From Sorangium cellulosum (GTDB lineage: Bacteria > Myxococcota_A > Polyangia > Polyangiales > Polyangiaceae): a stretch of 64,000 bases of DNA. The stretch lies in NCBI RefSeq assembly GCF_002950945.1, contig NZ_CP012673.1, positions 1,922,001-1,986,000 on the forward strand. Direction: 5' to 3'. The notes under the pieces were generated by a model. That model had not been told where the DNA came from. It ran no database searches and saw only the letters and a program-made list of their open reading frames with translations. Shown piece by piece: positions 8,234 through 18,513 of the stretch; the stretch's first letter is position 1, and each line of letters opens with the position of its first letter. The position numbers and the translations under genes were made by a program.

Positions 8234-9859
8234 ATGGTCATACGTCCCAGGTCCAGTTATCGAGGTCGAGAGCTCCTGCGTTCCCTCGCGCTCATCGCGC
8301 TCGGCTTGGCCGGCGCCGCCGGCACCTGTGGCTGCTATTCTGACAGCTGCGCAGACGCCTACTTGTGCGAGATCCCTCGTCCGGAGCCATCTCCTTGTGA
8401 CGGCGACCCAGAGACAGCGCCAGCGCTCGACATGTGCGGGGTGTTCGTCAGCGAGCAGGGCGACGACAAGCACCCCGGCACAAAGGACGCGCCGGTCAAG
8501 ACGCTTCAGCATGCGATCGGGCTGGCCGCGAGCGGTCGAGGCGATGGCAAGCCGCCGACCCGGCGCGTGTACGCTTGCGGCGGCACGTTCAAGGAGACGA
8601 TCACGCTGCCCTCGGGGGTCGACCTCTGGGGCAGCCGTCGCTGTGAGGCCGGTGGCGACTGGTCGTACAGGTGGTCGTTCGAGGGCCCCGCTCACTCAAC
8701 CACCATCTCCCCGCCGGCGGAGATCCCGCTGCGCGTGCTCCAAGGGCAGGAGACATCGACGATCTTCGGCGTGCGCATGGTCGCGGCGGATGCTTCCGCA
8801 AAGGACGGCAAGTCGTCGATCGCGATGATCTTGGGCCCGGGGGCCAAGGCTAAGGTGGTGTCGAGCGAGATCGTCGCGGGTCATGGCAAGGATGGGGAGC
8901 CGGGAGACGACGCATCGAGCGACCGCGCGAAGCCTGGCGTGGTGGGGCACGACGGTGCGGATGCCTGCACGGCAGATGCCGCAATGGGCGCCCTTCAGGT
9001 CGTGACCCTCTGCGAGGACGGTAGCGAATCGACGGGCGGATACGGCGGGAATGGGGGAATTGATAGGGGCGGCGACGGCGCTTCAGGACAGCCGGCGCCC
9101 GCGGACAATTCGGATGGCAACGGCATTGGAGGAATCGGCGCGGGGAGCACGCCGTGCAAGGATGGCAGCGACGGCGAGAAGGGGCGCGACAGCGGGCGTG
9201 CAGCTGGCGCGGTGGGTCCTGGCCGCCTCGGTATTGAAGGATGGACTGGCGTGCGAGGAGAGGACGGGAAGAAGGGTGGCATTGGCCAGGGGGGCGGCGG
9301 CGGAGGTGGCAGCAAAGGGCAAGGCGACGTGGTCGCATGCCGAGCGGGTGACCCACAGGGAGGCGCGGCTGGCGGCTCCGGGGGGAGTGGCGGCTGTGGT
9401 GGCACGGGAGGCATGGGAGGCGGCTACGGCGGCGCGAGTATCGGTATCATTGCGCTGCAAGGGAGCTCATTGACTGTCGAGATGAGTGAGATAACAACGG
9501 GCAACGGTGGTCGTGGTGGGGTCGGCGGGACTGGCCAACCGGGCGGCTACGGCGCGGCGTTCGGCCATGGCGGCGTGCACCCGTATGACGCGATGTGGCG
9601 GGCGTGTAAGGGCGGCTTCGGCGGCGACGGCGGTCGCGGTGGCGATGCCGGGGGCGGCGCTGGAGGGCCTTCGTTCGGCATCGCGTCCATAGGTGCCACT
9701 GTGACCCTTGCTCTAGATGCCGCGGTCAATCACGGACAGGGTGGCGACGGTGGACTCGCAGGAAATGCAGCCGATGGCGATGCTAGGGGCAAGGGAGAAC
9801 GGGCAGCCCAGATTTTCTGGAAGAGATTCGATGCGCCAGAGCAGGGGCCGGCTCGTTGA
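8234..9859 (+). CDS. Glycine-rich lipoprotein with DUF1565-like beta-helix start (paralogue 1)
   Basis: Encodes 541 residues from ATG 8234, with GAGGCAGAGG just upstream and only nine bases after the PEGA gene. The signal peptide ends in a Cys-containing segment (AAGTCGCYSDSC), which suggests a lipoprotein. Around residue 78 the sequence GTKDAPVKTLQHAI matches the DUF1565/right-handed beta-helix entry motif, followed by YACGGTFKETI and LPSGVDLWGS. From about 215 onward the protein is built of GG-rich stretches (GGIGQGGGGGGGSKGQG, GGSGGSGGCGGTGGMGGG) interrupted by short beta-helix rungs. This resembles mycobacterial PE_PGRS or spore-collagen-like low-complexity proteins in composition, not in homology. 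Cell-surface or matrix location is inferred. Confidence 0.8.
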   Translation: MVIRPRSSYRGRELLRSLALIALGLAGAAGTCGCYSDSCADAYLCEIPRPEPSPCDGDPETAPALDMCGVFVSEQGDDKHPGTKDAPVKTLQHAIGLAASGRGDGKPPTRRVYACGGTFKETITLPSGVDLWGSRRCEAGGDWSYRWSFEGPAHSTTISPPAEIPLRVLQGQETSTIFGVRMVAADASAKDGKSSIAMILGPGAKAKVVSSEIVAGHGKDGEPGDDASSDRAKPGVVGHDGADACTADAAMGALQVVTLCEDGSESTGGYGGNGGIDRGGDGASGQPAPADNSDGNGIGGIGAGSTPCKDGSDGEKGRDSGRAAGAVGPGRLGIEGWTGVRGEDGKKGGIGQGGGGGGGSKGQGDVVACRAGDPQGGAAGGSGGSGGCGGTGGMGGGYGGASIGIIALQGSSLTVEMSEITTGNGGRGGVGGTGQPGGYGAAFGHGGVHPYDAMWRACKGGFGGDGGRGGDAGGGAGGPSFGIASIGATVTLALDAAVNHGQGGDGGLAGNAADGDARGKGERAAQIFWKRFDAPEQGPAR

Positions 9860-9895
9860 ATGGGCCCGCGCAGCTCGCAGCGTTCGGAAGAACAC

Positions 9896-11437
9896 ATGAG
9901 AAGGATCACCACTACGGCTCTATTCCTGGCCTTACTGCCCTTGGCGATCGGTTGCGGGACCACTCCGGGCGCAACGGACGCGGGCGTAGCGTCTTGCGAT
10001 GCGACGTCGTCGTGCCCGGGCGATGCGCCGCCGGAAGCAGCCTGCCTGGAGCACCTTGCTTCCGGTATCCTCGACGACGGCTGCGGTGTGTTCGTGGCTG
10101 GCTCGGCGGGTGGCGGCGACGACGCGAACCCGGGCACAAAGGCGCAGCCCGTCTTCTCCGTTCAGCGTGCCATCGATCTCGCACGTATGGCGCGAGGCCG
10201 CGTAATCCTGTGCAACGACGGCTTCGTGGCCAACGTACGGCTGCCCGCCGGCGTGGATCTCCTGGGAGGTTTTAGCTGTCGGCCATGGGGGGGCGATCAT
10301 CCGATCAAGGTGTCCACGCTCCAAGGCACGAGTGATCCCGGTCCCATCATAACTGTCGAGCCGGCGAGCGCCGACGACACGGGTGCCGCGGACGGAGTTT
10401 CGACGATCGCCGACCTGTTCATACAAGCGTCGGGCCGCATCGCGGTGTTCGTTCAATCGGATACGGCGGTGGAAATCCTCCGAAGCGAGATTCGCGGGGC
10501 CGGTGGGGGAGCGGGGCGCGACGGCGAGGAGCTGCCCGGTCCGAATCGCGCAGCGAACGGAGCACATGGCATGTACGGCGGCGACGCGTGCTCGGCAGCT
10601 ACCGTCTCCGGCGGTCCAGCGGTGGTGAACCAGTGTAAGGGCGGAGTTCCTAGTATCGGCGGCAAGGGCGGGGACGGGCTCCCCAACGGCGCAGGCGACG
10701 GCGACGACGGGCAACCGATCGCGACGCCGGACCCGACAGACGGACGAGGAGGGGACGGGGATGTAACAGGCATCCACTGCGAAGGCGGGTTCTACGGGAG
10801 CTACGGCGCGCAAGGCACGGTCGGCGCAGCCGGCCAGGGCGTCGGGCGTCTCAGCGAGACAGGATGGATAGCTGACAAGGCGGGCGACGGCGGCTGGGGC
10901 ATGCCAGGCCAGGGCGGCGGCGGGGGCGGCGGCCGTCGAGGAGGGCTCTCGGTGTGCGGCGTGGCTGCGAAGGGAGGAGCCGGCGGTGGCTCCGGTGGCG
11001 CGGGCGGCTGCGGTGGCAGGGGCGGTCAAGGGGGCGAGAACGGGCACCCGTCTATCAGCCTCCTCGCGCTTCACGCCAAGGTGACGGTGCGGAACTCTGT
11101 GATCAGGACAGGGGCCGGCGGCCCGGGTGGCAACGGGGGGCCGCCGCAGCGAGGGGGCGACGGCGGCCGAGGCGCGTCGGGCGGCGCCTTGGGGGACGGC
11201 ACGTGGTCCTGCCAAGGCGGCGACGGCGGCCGAGGGGGCGACGGCGGCTACGGCGGCCCCGGGCGCGGCGGCGACTCGATCGGCATCGCCTACCTCGACG
11301 AGGACCAGCTCACGCTCAAGGGGGTCACCTTCGAGCTCGGTCTGCCGGGCAAGGGCGGCATCAGCTGGAACCACGATGGCGGCATGGTGACGGGGCCGGA
11401 GGGCATGAAGGTGGAGACGCTTCGGTTTCCTGAGTAG
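9896..11437 (+). CDS. Glycine-rich lipoprotein with DUF1565-like beta-helix start (paralogue 2)
   Basis: Encodes 513 residues from ATG 9896 (MRRITTTALFLALL), preferred over an upstream in-frame start at 9860 because GGAAG precedes it and the signal peptide begins there. The lipobox is LLPLAIGC. The architecture is the same as the preceding gene: PGTKAQPVFSVQRAI, LPAGVDLLGGFSC, DLFIQASGR and ISLLALHAKVTVRNS rungs around a glycine-rich core with conserved Cys positions (ACSAA, GVHCEGG-like, SVCGVAAKGG, GGCGG). It is clearly a tandem duplicate. Both end in an imperfect repeat of a rung plus GGDGGRGGDGG. The 36-base gap between the two genes and the run from the PEGA gene suggest one operon. The even Cys count suggests disulfides outside the cytoplasm. 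Confidence 0.8.
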   Translation: MRRITTTALFLALLPLAIGCGTTPGATDAGVASCDATSSCPGDAPPEAACLEHLASGILDDGCGVFVAGSAGGGDDANPGTKAQPVFSVQRAIDLARMARGRVILCNDGFVANVRLPAGVDLLGGFSCRPWGGDHPIKVSTLQGTSDPGPIITVEPASADDTGAADGVSTIADLFIQASGRIAVFVQSDTAVEILRSEIRGAGGGAGRDGEELPGPNRAANGAHGMYGGDACSAATVSGGPAVVNQCKGGVPSIGGKGGDGLPNGAGDGDDGQPIATPDPTDGRGGDGDVTGIHCEGGFYGSYGAQGTVGAAGQGVGRLSETGWIADKAGDGGWGMPGQGGGGGGGRRGGLSVCGVAAKGGAGGGSGGAGGCGGRGGQGGENGHPSISLLALHAKVTVRNSVIRTGAGGPGGNGGPPQRGGDGGRGASGGALGDGTWSCQGGDGGRGGDGGYGGPGRGGDSIGIAYLDEDQLTLKGVTFELGLPGKGGISWNHDGGMVTGPEGMKVETLRFPE

Positions 11438-11855
11438 GAGGCAGCCTCGCCCCGTCGGCCCACCATCCCGCCTGATCCAACGATCCATCCGCTCGATCCA
11501 ACGATCAAATCCAGCAGCCCACGCGACCCCTCGTCGCCGCACCATGGACGCACGGCGCTCACACCCGGGCTTTTCGTTCGCTGGGCGCCGCCTCTCCGAG
11601 GTGTCGGCGACCGAAGTGGGCGGGCCGGAACCGATCGCATGGGCTATCGCGGTGCGGGGGCTCGCTCGTGGCACACCCCGTGCTTGTCGCAACCGCAACG
11701 CGCGCAGGCGGCGATGAAGCTGCTCCGCAACTTCGCCGCGCGAGGTATCCTGCGAATGAACCGATGGAACGAGCCCTTCGATCCCTCGTGGGGGGACCAA
11801 CGCGCGCTCCGTTCTCGCCGCCATCGCTTCAATCCCTGTACGGAGTACATCGCCT
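11438..11855. other. Intergenic region with a weak sigma54-like promoter motif
   Basis: 418 bases without a convincing gene between the glycine-rich pair and the DUF805 gene. At 11669-11683 the string TGGCACACCCCGTGC has the GG and GC doublets at the sigma54 -24/-12 spacing (one mismatch in TTGC). It would start transcription about 170 bases before the DUF805 gene. This is a weak single-site match and may be chance in such DNA. Confidence 0.3.
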
Positions 11856-12320
11856 ATGTCGAACGCCTTCAACCCCTACAAAGCGCCGACCGCATACCAG
11901 GTGGAAAGCGCGTCCATTTCCAACGAGATGTCATGGAGGCAGATCTGGTTCTCCTTCGAAGGGCGGATCTCGCGCTCCACGTTCTGGCTGAAGGGCGTGT
12001 TGCCGCTGTACGGCATCCTCGTCGCCTTCTGCATCGTTTATGGCATCCTGGCTGTCGTGGTGGAGCAGGTACAGAGCGAAGCCCTGTCTACCTCAGCCAC
12101 CGTCCTGGGTATGATCTTGCTCGTCGTTGGCCTCTGCGTCTTTTTCTGGATACAGCTGGCGATCTACGTCAAGCGCTGGCATGACCGCGGCAAATCCGGC
12201 TGGTGGCAGCTCATTGCATTGATCCCTTACCTCGGAAGCTTGTGGGCGTTCATCGAGTGTGGATGTTTGGCAGGCAACCCTGGACCCAACCAGTTCGGGC
12301 CTGACCCGTTGGACCGCTGA
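11856..12320 (+). CDS. DUF805 family inner-membrane protein
   Basis: Encodes 154 residues. After a short polar head the DUF805 signature appears (SFEGRISRSTFWLKGVLPLYG), then two or three membrane helices (about 50-75 and 88-112), the conserved RWHDRGKSGWW motif and a C-terminal helix (LIALIPYLGSLWAFIE) ending in GNPGPNQFGPDPL. This is the full length and order of the family. DUF805 proteins are widespread membrane proteins of unknown function. Lower-GC stretches occur in its first third. It is convergent with the CHAT gene, and 82 bases separate the two stop codons. Confidence 0.9.
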   Translation: MSNAFNPYKAPTAYQVESASISNEMSWRQIWFSFEGRISRSTFWLKGVLPLYGILVAFCIVYGILAVVVEQVQSEALSTSATVLGMILLVVGLCVFFWIQLAIYVKRWHDRGKSGWWQLIALIPYLGSLWAFIECGCLAGNPGPNQFGPDPLDR

Positions 12321-12402
12321 CGCCTCCCGTCATGGCCGATGTCCTTGGTTTTCCTGCTGTGTCGACCGGGGGTCTCCGGCTCCCGGCGCGTCGCTGCGCC
12401 GG

Positions 12403-15369
12403 TCAGCCAGCGCGGCGCCGCCGGGCCGCCGCGGCCAGGCCTGCGAGGAGGAACGCGAGCTCTCCTCGCAATGCGGCGTCTCCCCCCGCCCCCGGGACGT
12501 CGCAGGCGCACCCTCGGCCTTTCGCTCCCGGCGCCACCGGACCGGCGGGAGGCTTCGGGGTCGCCGTCTGGAGCGGCCCTCCGTTGCCGGACACGATGAA
12601 CGCCGCCCAGTAGAACGGGTGTGCGGTCTCGCGTTGTCCTCTCAGCGAAAGCTGGGCGTCGCGCAGGGCGTCGCTGCGGTTCCGCCCGGATTTCAGCTGA
12701 TCGTAATAGGCCACCATGAGGTGCCGTGTGGCCTGGTCGCCGACCCGCCAGAGGCTCATCACCTGGGTCTCCGCCCCGGCGATGGCCAGCGCGCGGCGGA
12801 GCCCTTGCACGCCCTCGCCGTGGCTCGTCTCGCCGACGCCGGTGTCGCACGCGGAGAGCACGACGAGCTGCGTGCCGGAGAGGTCGAGCCCGGAGACCTC
12901 GGCCGCCGTCAGCACGCCGTCCTCGCCGCCGCCCTCGCGGCGGTGCGCGCGCCGGTTCGCGCCGGCCAGCGCGAGCCCGGCGCGCAGCAGGGCGTTGTCC
13001 TCCTGGACCACGGACGACGCCGCGGCCGCGCGGGCGACGGCGTCGAGCTCGCGGCCCCCCGGCGCCCCGGTCCGGGGAGCGTCCGCCGGCAGGAAGAAGC
13101 CGTGGGTCGCGATGTGCAGGATCCGCGGCCCGGCGAGGCGCTTCACGGCCTCCTCGGTCGCGCCTTCGCCCGTGAGCACACGTGCGCCCGGGAGCCTCTC
13201 GCCGATCGCGGCCGCCTCCTTCGTGGTGCCGGCGAGCGGGAGGAACCTGAGCAGGCTCCGATCCACCGCCCGCAGCGCCAGGCATTCCTCGTCCTCGCAG
13301 GGCAACTCGCCGACGCGCGGCTCCGGCGCGCCCTCGTCGAACGCCGGATCGGCGATCACGACCGCCTCCTGCCCTGGCGGGGCGGGCGTCGCGAGCCGGA
13401 CGAGATCGCGGCCGCTCGTCAGGTAGGTCACGGTGAATCGCTCGATCAGGGATCGCTGGTCCTCGTCGACGAGCGCGCCGAACGGCAGCAGGCTGAGCGC
13501 GCCGTCGGGGCTGATGAGGAGCTTCCTGGCCGAGCCAAGGAGCGGGCGCACCCTGGCCATGGTCTGCGCGTCCACGTTGCGGGCGAGGCGCGACGGGTCG
13601 CCCGACGGGCTGGAGAGGGCCCGGCGCAGCTCGTCCACGGCCGCGTCGATCGCGCGCGCGTCGCCGAGGTCGGCGAACGCGGGCGCGCCGCTGCGCCGGA
13701 GCACGTAGGCGACATAACGGGGCGCCCCGAGCTGCTCGCGCGGCTTCTCGCGCGGCTTTTGGGGCCGGTAGACGAAGAGCTCGATCAGCGCCGCGTCCTC
13801 CGGGATCGCCGCCTGCACCTCCTCGAGGAGCACGGGCCGCTGATCCGCCCGGAAGGCGGCGCTGCGCCGGCTCACCTCGGCCTCGACGCTCTGCCGCTCG
13901 TCGGCGAGCGCCTGCAAGCTCCCGGGTCGCCCCGCGGGGCCGCGGTACGCCTCGGCGCTGAGCTCGGCGTCGATCCGGGCGAGCCGGTCGAGCAGCGCCC
14001 GGTCCTGCGCGGTCATCTTCCGGCGCAGGCTGGCCACGCTGTCCGTCATGGCGTCGAGCACGCGCGCCTTGCGGCGGAGGATGGTCGTGAGCGCGAGCGC
14101 CGCCGCCTGGCCGTTCGTCGGCGCGGAGATCACGTGCAGCGAGATCGTCGCGCCGGTCGAGCGCTCGAGCCTGCCGACGAACGCGCGCTTCTCGCGCTCG
14201 GAGCCGCTGGTGAGCAGGCGCGTGAGGTGCCGGTCCTCGGCGGCGACGGCGGCGATCCTCATGGGCAACGCTTCCCGCAGCTTGCCCCGGCCGAGCGCGA
14301 GCCCCTCGAGGGCGCTCAGGCACTCGGCCACGCGCGGGTGCTCCGGCCCGAGGGCCTGCTGCAGGATCGCGAGCGCGCGGCGGTAGAGCGGCTCCGCGCG
14401 CCCGTACACCTTCTTCTCCCAGGCGAGCGCGGCGAGGTGGACCAGGGGCTCGGCCACGTCGGGGTGCGTCGGCCTGAGCTCCTTCTCGCGGATCGCGAGC
14501 GCCCGCTGGAGGAGCGCCTCGGCGCGCGTGTCGTCGCCCGTGTCCCGGTAGAGCAGCGCCTGGTGGAGGAGGGCCGTGGCCAGGGACAGCTCCGCCGTGC
14601 CTTTCCGCGCCTCCAGGATCTTCACCGCGCGCTCGAGGTGCCGCTCGGCCGCGGCGTGGTTCCCCTGGAGCCGGTAGACCTCGCCGAGGTCGGAGAGCGC
14701 GACGCCGAGGTCCGTGCTGTCGTACGTCGTCCCCGAGCTCCGCTGCTTCGTGTTCTCCTGCTCCTGCCGCGCGAGCTCGCGCTCGTAGATCTGCGCGGCG
14801 GCGTCGAGGTTTCCCTGGACCCTGGCCAGGGCAGCCAGGCCGCGGAGCGCGTCCGCGGTGCCGCCCATCTGCGCCCCCTCGGCGAGGAGGCGTTTGTACA
14901 CCGCCTCGGCGCGCCTGAAATCGCCCATATCGCGGTACGTGAGCGCGAGCCATTCCTGCTCGGAGAAGAACCACCATCTCGGGATGTCCGACCGCTCCAG
15001 GGCGGTGACGACGCGCTCCAGCAGGGACGCGGCCCGGTGGTACTCCGCGATCCTGCGGTGATTCCTCGCCGCGTGGACGGCCGCGAGCAGCGTCTCCGGG
15101 TGTTCTGGTCCGAGCGCCCGCTGTCGTAGATCGAGGAGCCGTTCGGCGAGGGAGGCCGCTTCGAAGTACCTCCCCTCCACCATGCGCTCGTGCATCTGGT
15201 TGCCCAGCTCGACGTCCAGACGGTCGTCGTCCCGCGACAGCTGCTCCAGCCTCGGCGGATCGGCCCAGTGGGGGCGGCCCTGCGCCTCGACCGCGGCGGG
15301 CCCCGAGAGCATTGCGCAGAGCCCGGCGAGCGCGCCGCACAGCCAGGTCCTCCATCGCCTCTTGGTCAT
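12403..15369 (-). CDS. Secreted TPR-CHAT protein with MYXO-CTERM-type sorting tag
   Basis: Encodes 988 residues. A signal peptide is present (residues about 8-28, LCGALAGLCAMLSGPAAVEA). Residues about 60-345 are tetratricopeptide repeats with the kinesin-light-chain type signature (ALGPEHPETL, LRPTHPDVAEPLVHLAAL, ALGPEHPRVAECLSAL). The CHAT caspase-like domain occupies about 600-935 and has both catalytic elements: His in HIATHGFF (about 756) and Cys in LSACDTGVG (about 837). The last 35 residues contain GRGCACDVPG, a hydrophobic stretch (AFLLAGLAAAA) and RRRR, matching the MYXO-CTERM layout for anchoring at the cell surface. A predicted active protease exposed outside the cell is the inference. 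Divergent from the FHA-sigma54 regulator, with starts nearly abutting, so the two are likely co-regulated. Confidence 0.88.
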   Translation of the reverse strand: MTKRRWRTWLCGALAGLCAMLSGPAAVEAQGRPHWADPPRLEQLSRDDDRLDVELGNQMHERMVEGRYFEAASLAERLLDLRQRALGPEHPETLLAAVHAARNHRRIAEYHRAASLLERVVTALERSDIPRWWFFSEQEWLALTYRDMGDFRRAEAVYKRLLAEGAQMGGTADALRGLAALARVQGNLDAAAQIYERELARQEQENTKQRSSGTTYDSTDLGVALSDLGEVYRLQGNHAAAERHLERAVKILEARKGTAELSLATALLHQALLYRDTGDDTRAEALLQRALAIREKELRPTHPDVAEPLVHLAALAWEKKVYGRAEPLYRRALAILQQALGPEHPRVAECLSALEGLALGRGKLREALPMRIAAVAAEDRHLTRLLTSGSEREKRAFVGRLERSTGATISLHVISAPTNGQAAALALTTILRRKARVLDAMTDSVASLRRKMTAQDRALLDRLARIDAELSAEAYRGPAGRPGSLQALADERQSVEAEVSRRSAAFRADQRPVLLEEVQAAIPEDAALIELFVYRPQKPREKPREQLGAPRYVAYVLRRSGAPAFADLGDARAIDAAVDELRRALSSPSGDPSRLARNVDAQTMARVRPLLGSARKLLISPDGALSLLPFGALVDEDQRSLIERFTVTYLTSGRDLVRLATPAPPGQEAVVIADPAFDEGAPEPRVGELPCEDEECLALRAVDRSLLRFLPLAGTTKEAAAIGERLPGARVLTGEGATEEAVKRLAGPRILHIATHGFFLPADAPRTGAPGGRELDAVARAAAASSVVQEDNALLRAGLALAGANRRAHRREGGGEDGVLTAAEVSGLDLSGTQLVVLSACDTGVGETSHGEGVQGLRRALAIAGAETQVMSLWRVGDQATRHLMVAYYDQLKSGRNRSDALRDAQLSLRGQRETAHPFYWAAFIVSGNGGPLQTATPKPPAGPVAPGAKGRGCACDVPGAGGDAALRGELAFLLAGLAAAARRRRAG

Positions 15370-15418
15370 GCCGGCGGAGGATACTCCTGCCCCGGCGCTC
15401 TACGCCTATACTGGCCGC

Positions 15419-16804
<1,386 letters not shown>

Positions 16805-16830
16805 TCTCGACCTGGGCACAGCTGCCCGAG

Positions 16831-17822
16831 TTAGGCAGCTGTATCCAAGCACGCCAGCAGCGGCGCCAGGCGTTTCTTCAAGGTCGGAGCATTCGCGTCG
16901 GGCTCAAAAAGTCGCTCGGCCCACGAGGCGCGCCGCAGCGTCGCCAGCATGTCGGAGAAGGCTGGCAGGGTCTTGGAGGGGGAGCTCTTGGGCGAGTACC
17001 AGGGCGCCTTGATCGGTTGCGCTGACCGGAGCGTGCAGCCGCTTCGGGCGTGCCAGAGCACCACGAGCGTGTAGAGGAGCAAGGTAAACGGAGCGGTCCG
17101 CTCGACGGCGCGCTCGGTCCTGGAGCGCGGCTGCTCGAAGCCGAGCTTGCCCTTGGGCTCCTGGAAGGTGGTCTCGAGCGACCAGCGCTTGGCGTAGTGC
17201 TCGATGATGTCCTTGGGCGCCATCGTTACGTCGGTGCTGACCAGCACGTCGTCTTTGGTGTGGCCCGGAAGCCGCGCACCACGACCAGGCGCACCAGCTT
17301 GGAGTGCGCCACCGAGTACCAGAGCGCGTCGATGGTCATCACCTTGACGGTGACGACCCGGTTGTAGGCGTTGATCTCGACCGACTGCCAGCGCGCCGTG
17401 GCGGCGTTGGCGCTCGGCAAGCAGCGCGATGAGCTCAGCCGCCAGCTCGGTGGTCCGTGTGACGACCGAGCGTGCCATCGACAGCGACCAGAAGCGGCTG
17501 GTCGCGCTCGACCAGCGCATCGAGCGTGCGCAGCAACGTCAGCCCCAGCGCGTCGTGCTCCCAGCTGGACTTGGAAACGAAGCGGTGGAAGCTGCGGATG
17601 GAGCGTGGCCGCGCCCGCCAGTGCCACGTGCCCCGCAGTCGGCCTCTTCCGATGCTCGTCGACGCCTCCGGAGCTCAGGTCGCCTGCGTGCGCGCGCGGT
17701 TTCGCTCCCCACCGTGAACCGTCACCCCCTGCGGCAACTTGCACGCATTGGCGCAGCGACCACGGCGCACGATCCCGGACCACCGTGGGCCGGTCCTCGT
17801 TGATATGATAGCGGCCGCGCAT
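16831..17822 (-). pseudogene. Decayed DDE transposase with internal deletion and frameshifts
   Basis: Pieces of one transposase can be read in three minus-strand frames. The N-terminal-middle part is SFHRFVSKSSWEHDALGL and LVERDQPLLVAVDGTLGRHT. The next parts are TTELAAELIALLAERQRRHG and VEINAYNRVVTVKVMTIDALWY. The C-terminal part is GHTKDDVLVSTDVTMAPKDI, KRWSLETTFQEPKGKLGFEQ and DMLATLRRASWAERLFEP, ending at the stop at 16831. The DDTL-type catalytic segment now reads VDGTLGRHT, and the segment that should join it to the AAELIALL helix is missing. It resembles the IS701/IS4-like families that are common in Sorangium-type genomes; the exact family needs a database. No activity is expected. 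Confidence 0.75.
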
Positions 17823-17849
17823 TCTACGATGAAAGTGCCCAAGTCGAGT

Positions 17850-18065
17850 CTAGTCAACAACGTTGCAAATTCGCAGGAGGACCCAAACGATGCCCCACAC
17901 GACGGAGAGAAAGACCACGGACTCGACGGTCCGGCCGATGATGTAGATCAGCCTCGGTGCCCTGATCTCTCGTTCGATGTCGCTCGCCTCCACCCTCTCT
18001 GGACGTCGCGCGGGCGGGCCAGAGGCCGAACTCCCCGCATCTTCTTGCTCGCGCTCGCCGTACAT
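17850..18065 (-). CDS. Possible small single-helix membrane protein
   Basis: Seventy-one residues from ATG 18065: an acidic, Pro/Arg-rich cytosolic head (MYGEREQEDAGSSASG) and a basic hinge (REIRAPRLIYIIGRTV), then one strong transmembrane helix (VVFLSVVWGIVWVLL). No ribosome binding site is obvious, and the frame continues upstream without protein-like character. The DNA around the end is unusually AT-rich (near 17850-17880), which fits a gene end or a transposon junction. I do not recognise a family. Confidence 0.4.
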   Translation of the reverse strand: MYGEREQEDAGSSASGPPARRPERVEASDIEREIRAPRLIYIIGRTVESVVFLSVVWGIVWVLLRICNVVD

Positions 18066-18195
18066 GACCAGTTTCGTAGCATGCAGCGTCGCTGCCGCAC
18101 CCGTGCGCGGCCCGACTTCCGGCATCACGCCAACAACCCGACCACACGGTGAAGTCCGCGGGGGTGCTCGCCTCGGCAAGTGCATGGCGTAAGCG

Positions 18196-18459
18196 CATCG
18201 GACCGGCGTGTTCGTCGGGCCGGATCGGCGCCTCGCGACGGCATGGATCAGCGCGTGGGACACCGAGAAGGACGCTGAGGAGCTCGAGGCCACGCTCGGC
18301 CAGGGCGCGGCCTGCTGGCGGGAGAACGCGCTCGGGCTCGGGCGCGGTGACTACACGATCGGCGCCAAATCGCCGCCCACCGGCGGGGCAAGCTCGTCGC
18401 GTTCTCCCCAGACTGTGCGCCGCGCGGGCCAGGGCTGCTCGCGAAAATCTGCATGGTAA
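18196..18459 (+). pseudogene. C-terminal fragment of an unrecognised exported-protein family
   Basis: A short frame closed upstream by TAA reads GPDRRLATAWISAWDTEKDA, then EELEATLGQG. The pattern of 'GPDR - W - W - WDTE - DA - E' recalls the conserved C-terminal segment of certain putative peptidase or lipoprotein families in which an aromatic-acidic block ends the protein. There is no start codon context and the tail runs into random sequence. I call it a broken gene piece, probably stranded by the rearrangement that left the transposase relic beside it. Confidence 0.4.
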
Positions 18460-18513
18460 GGAAAATTGTGATCCACCACAGCTTGAGGCTGGGATAAAAT
18501 CCCTTGGGAGGCG

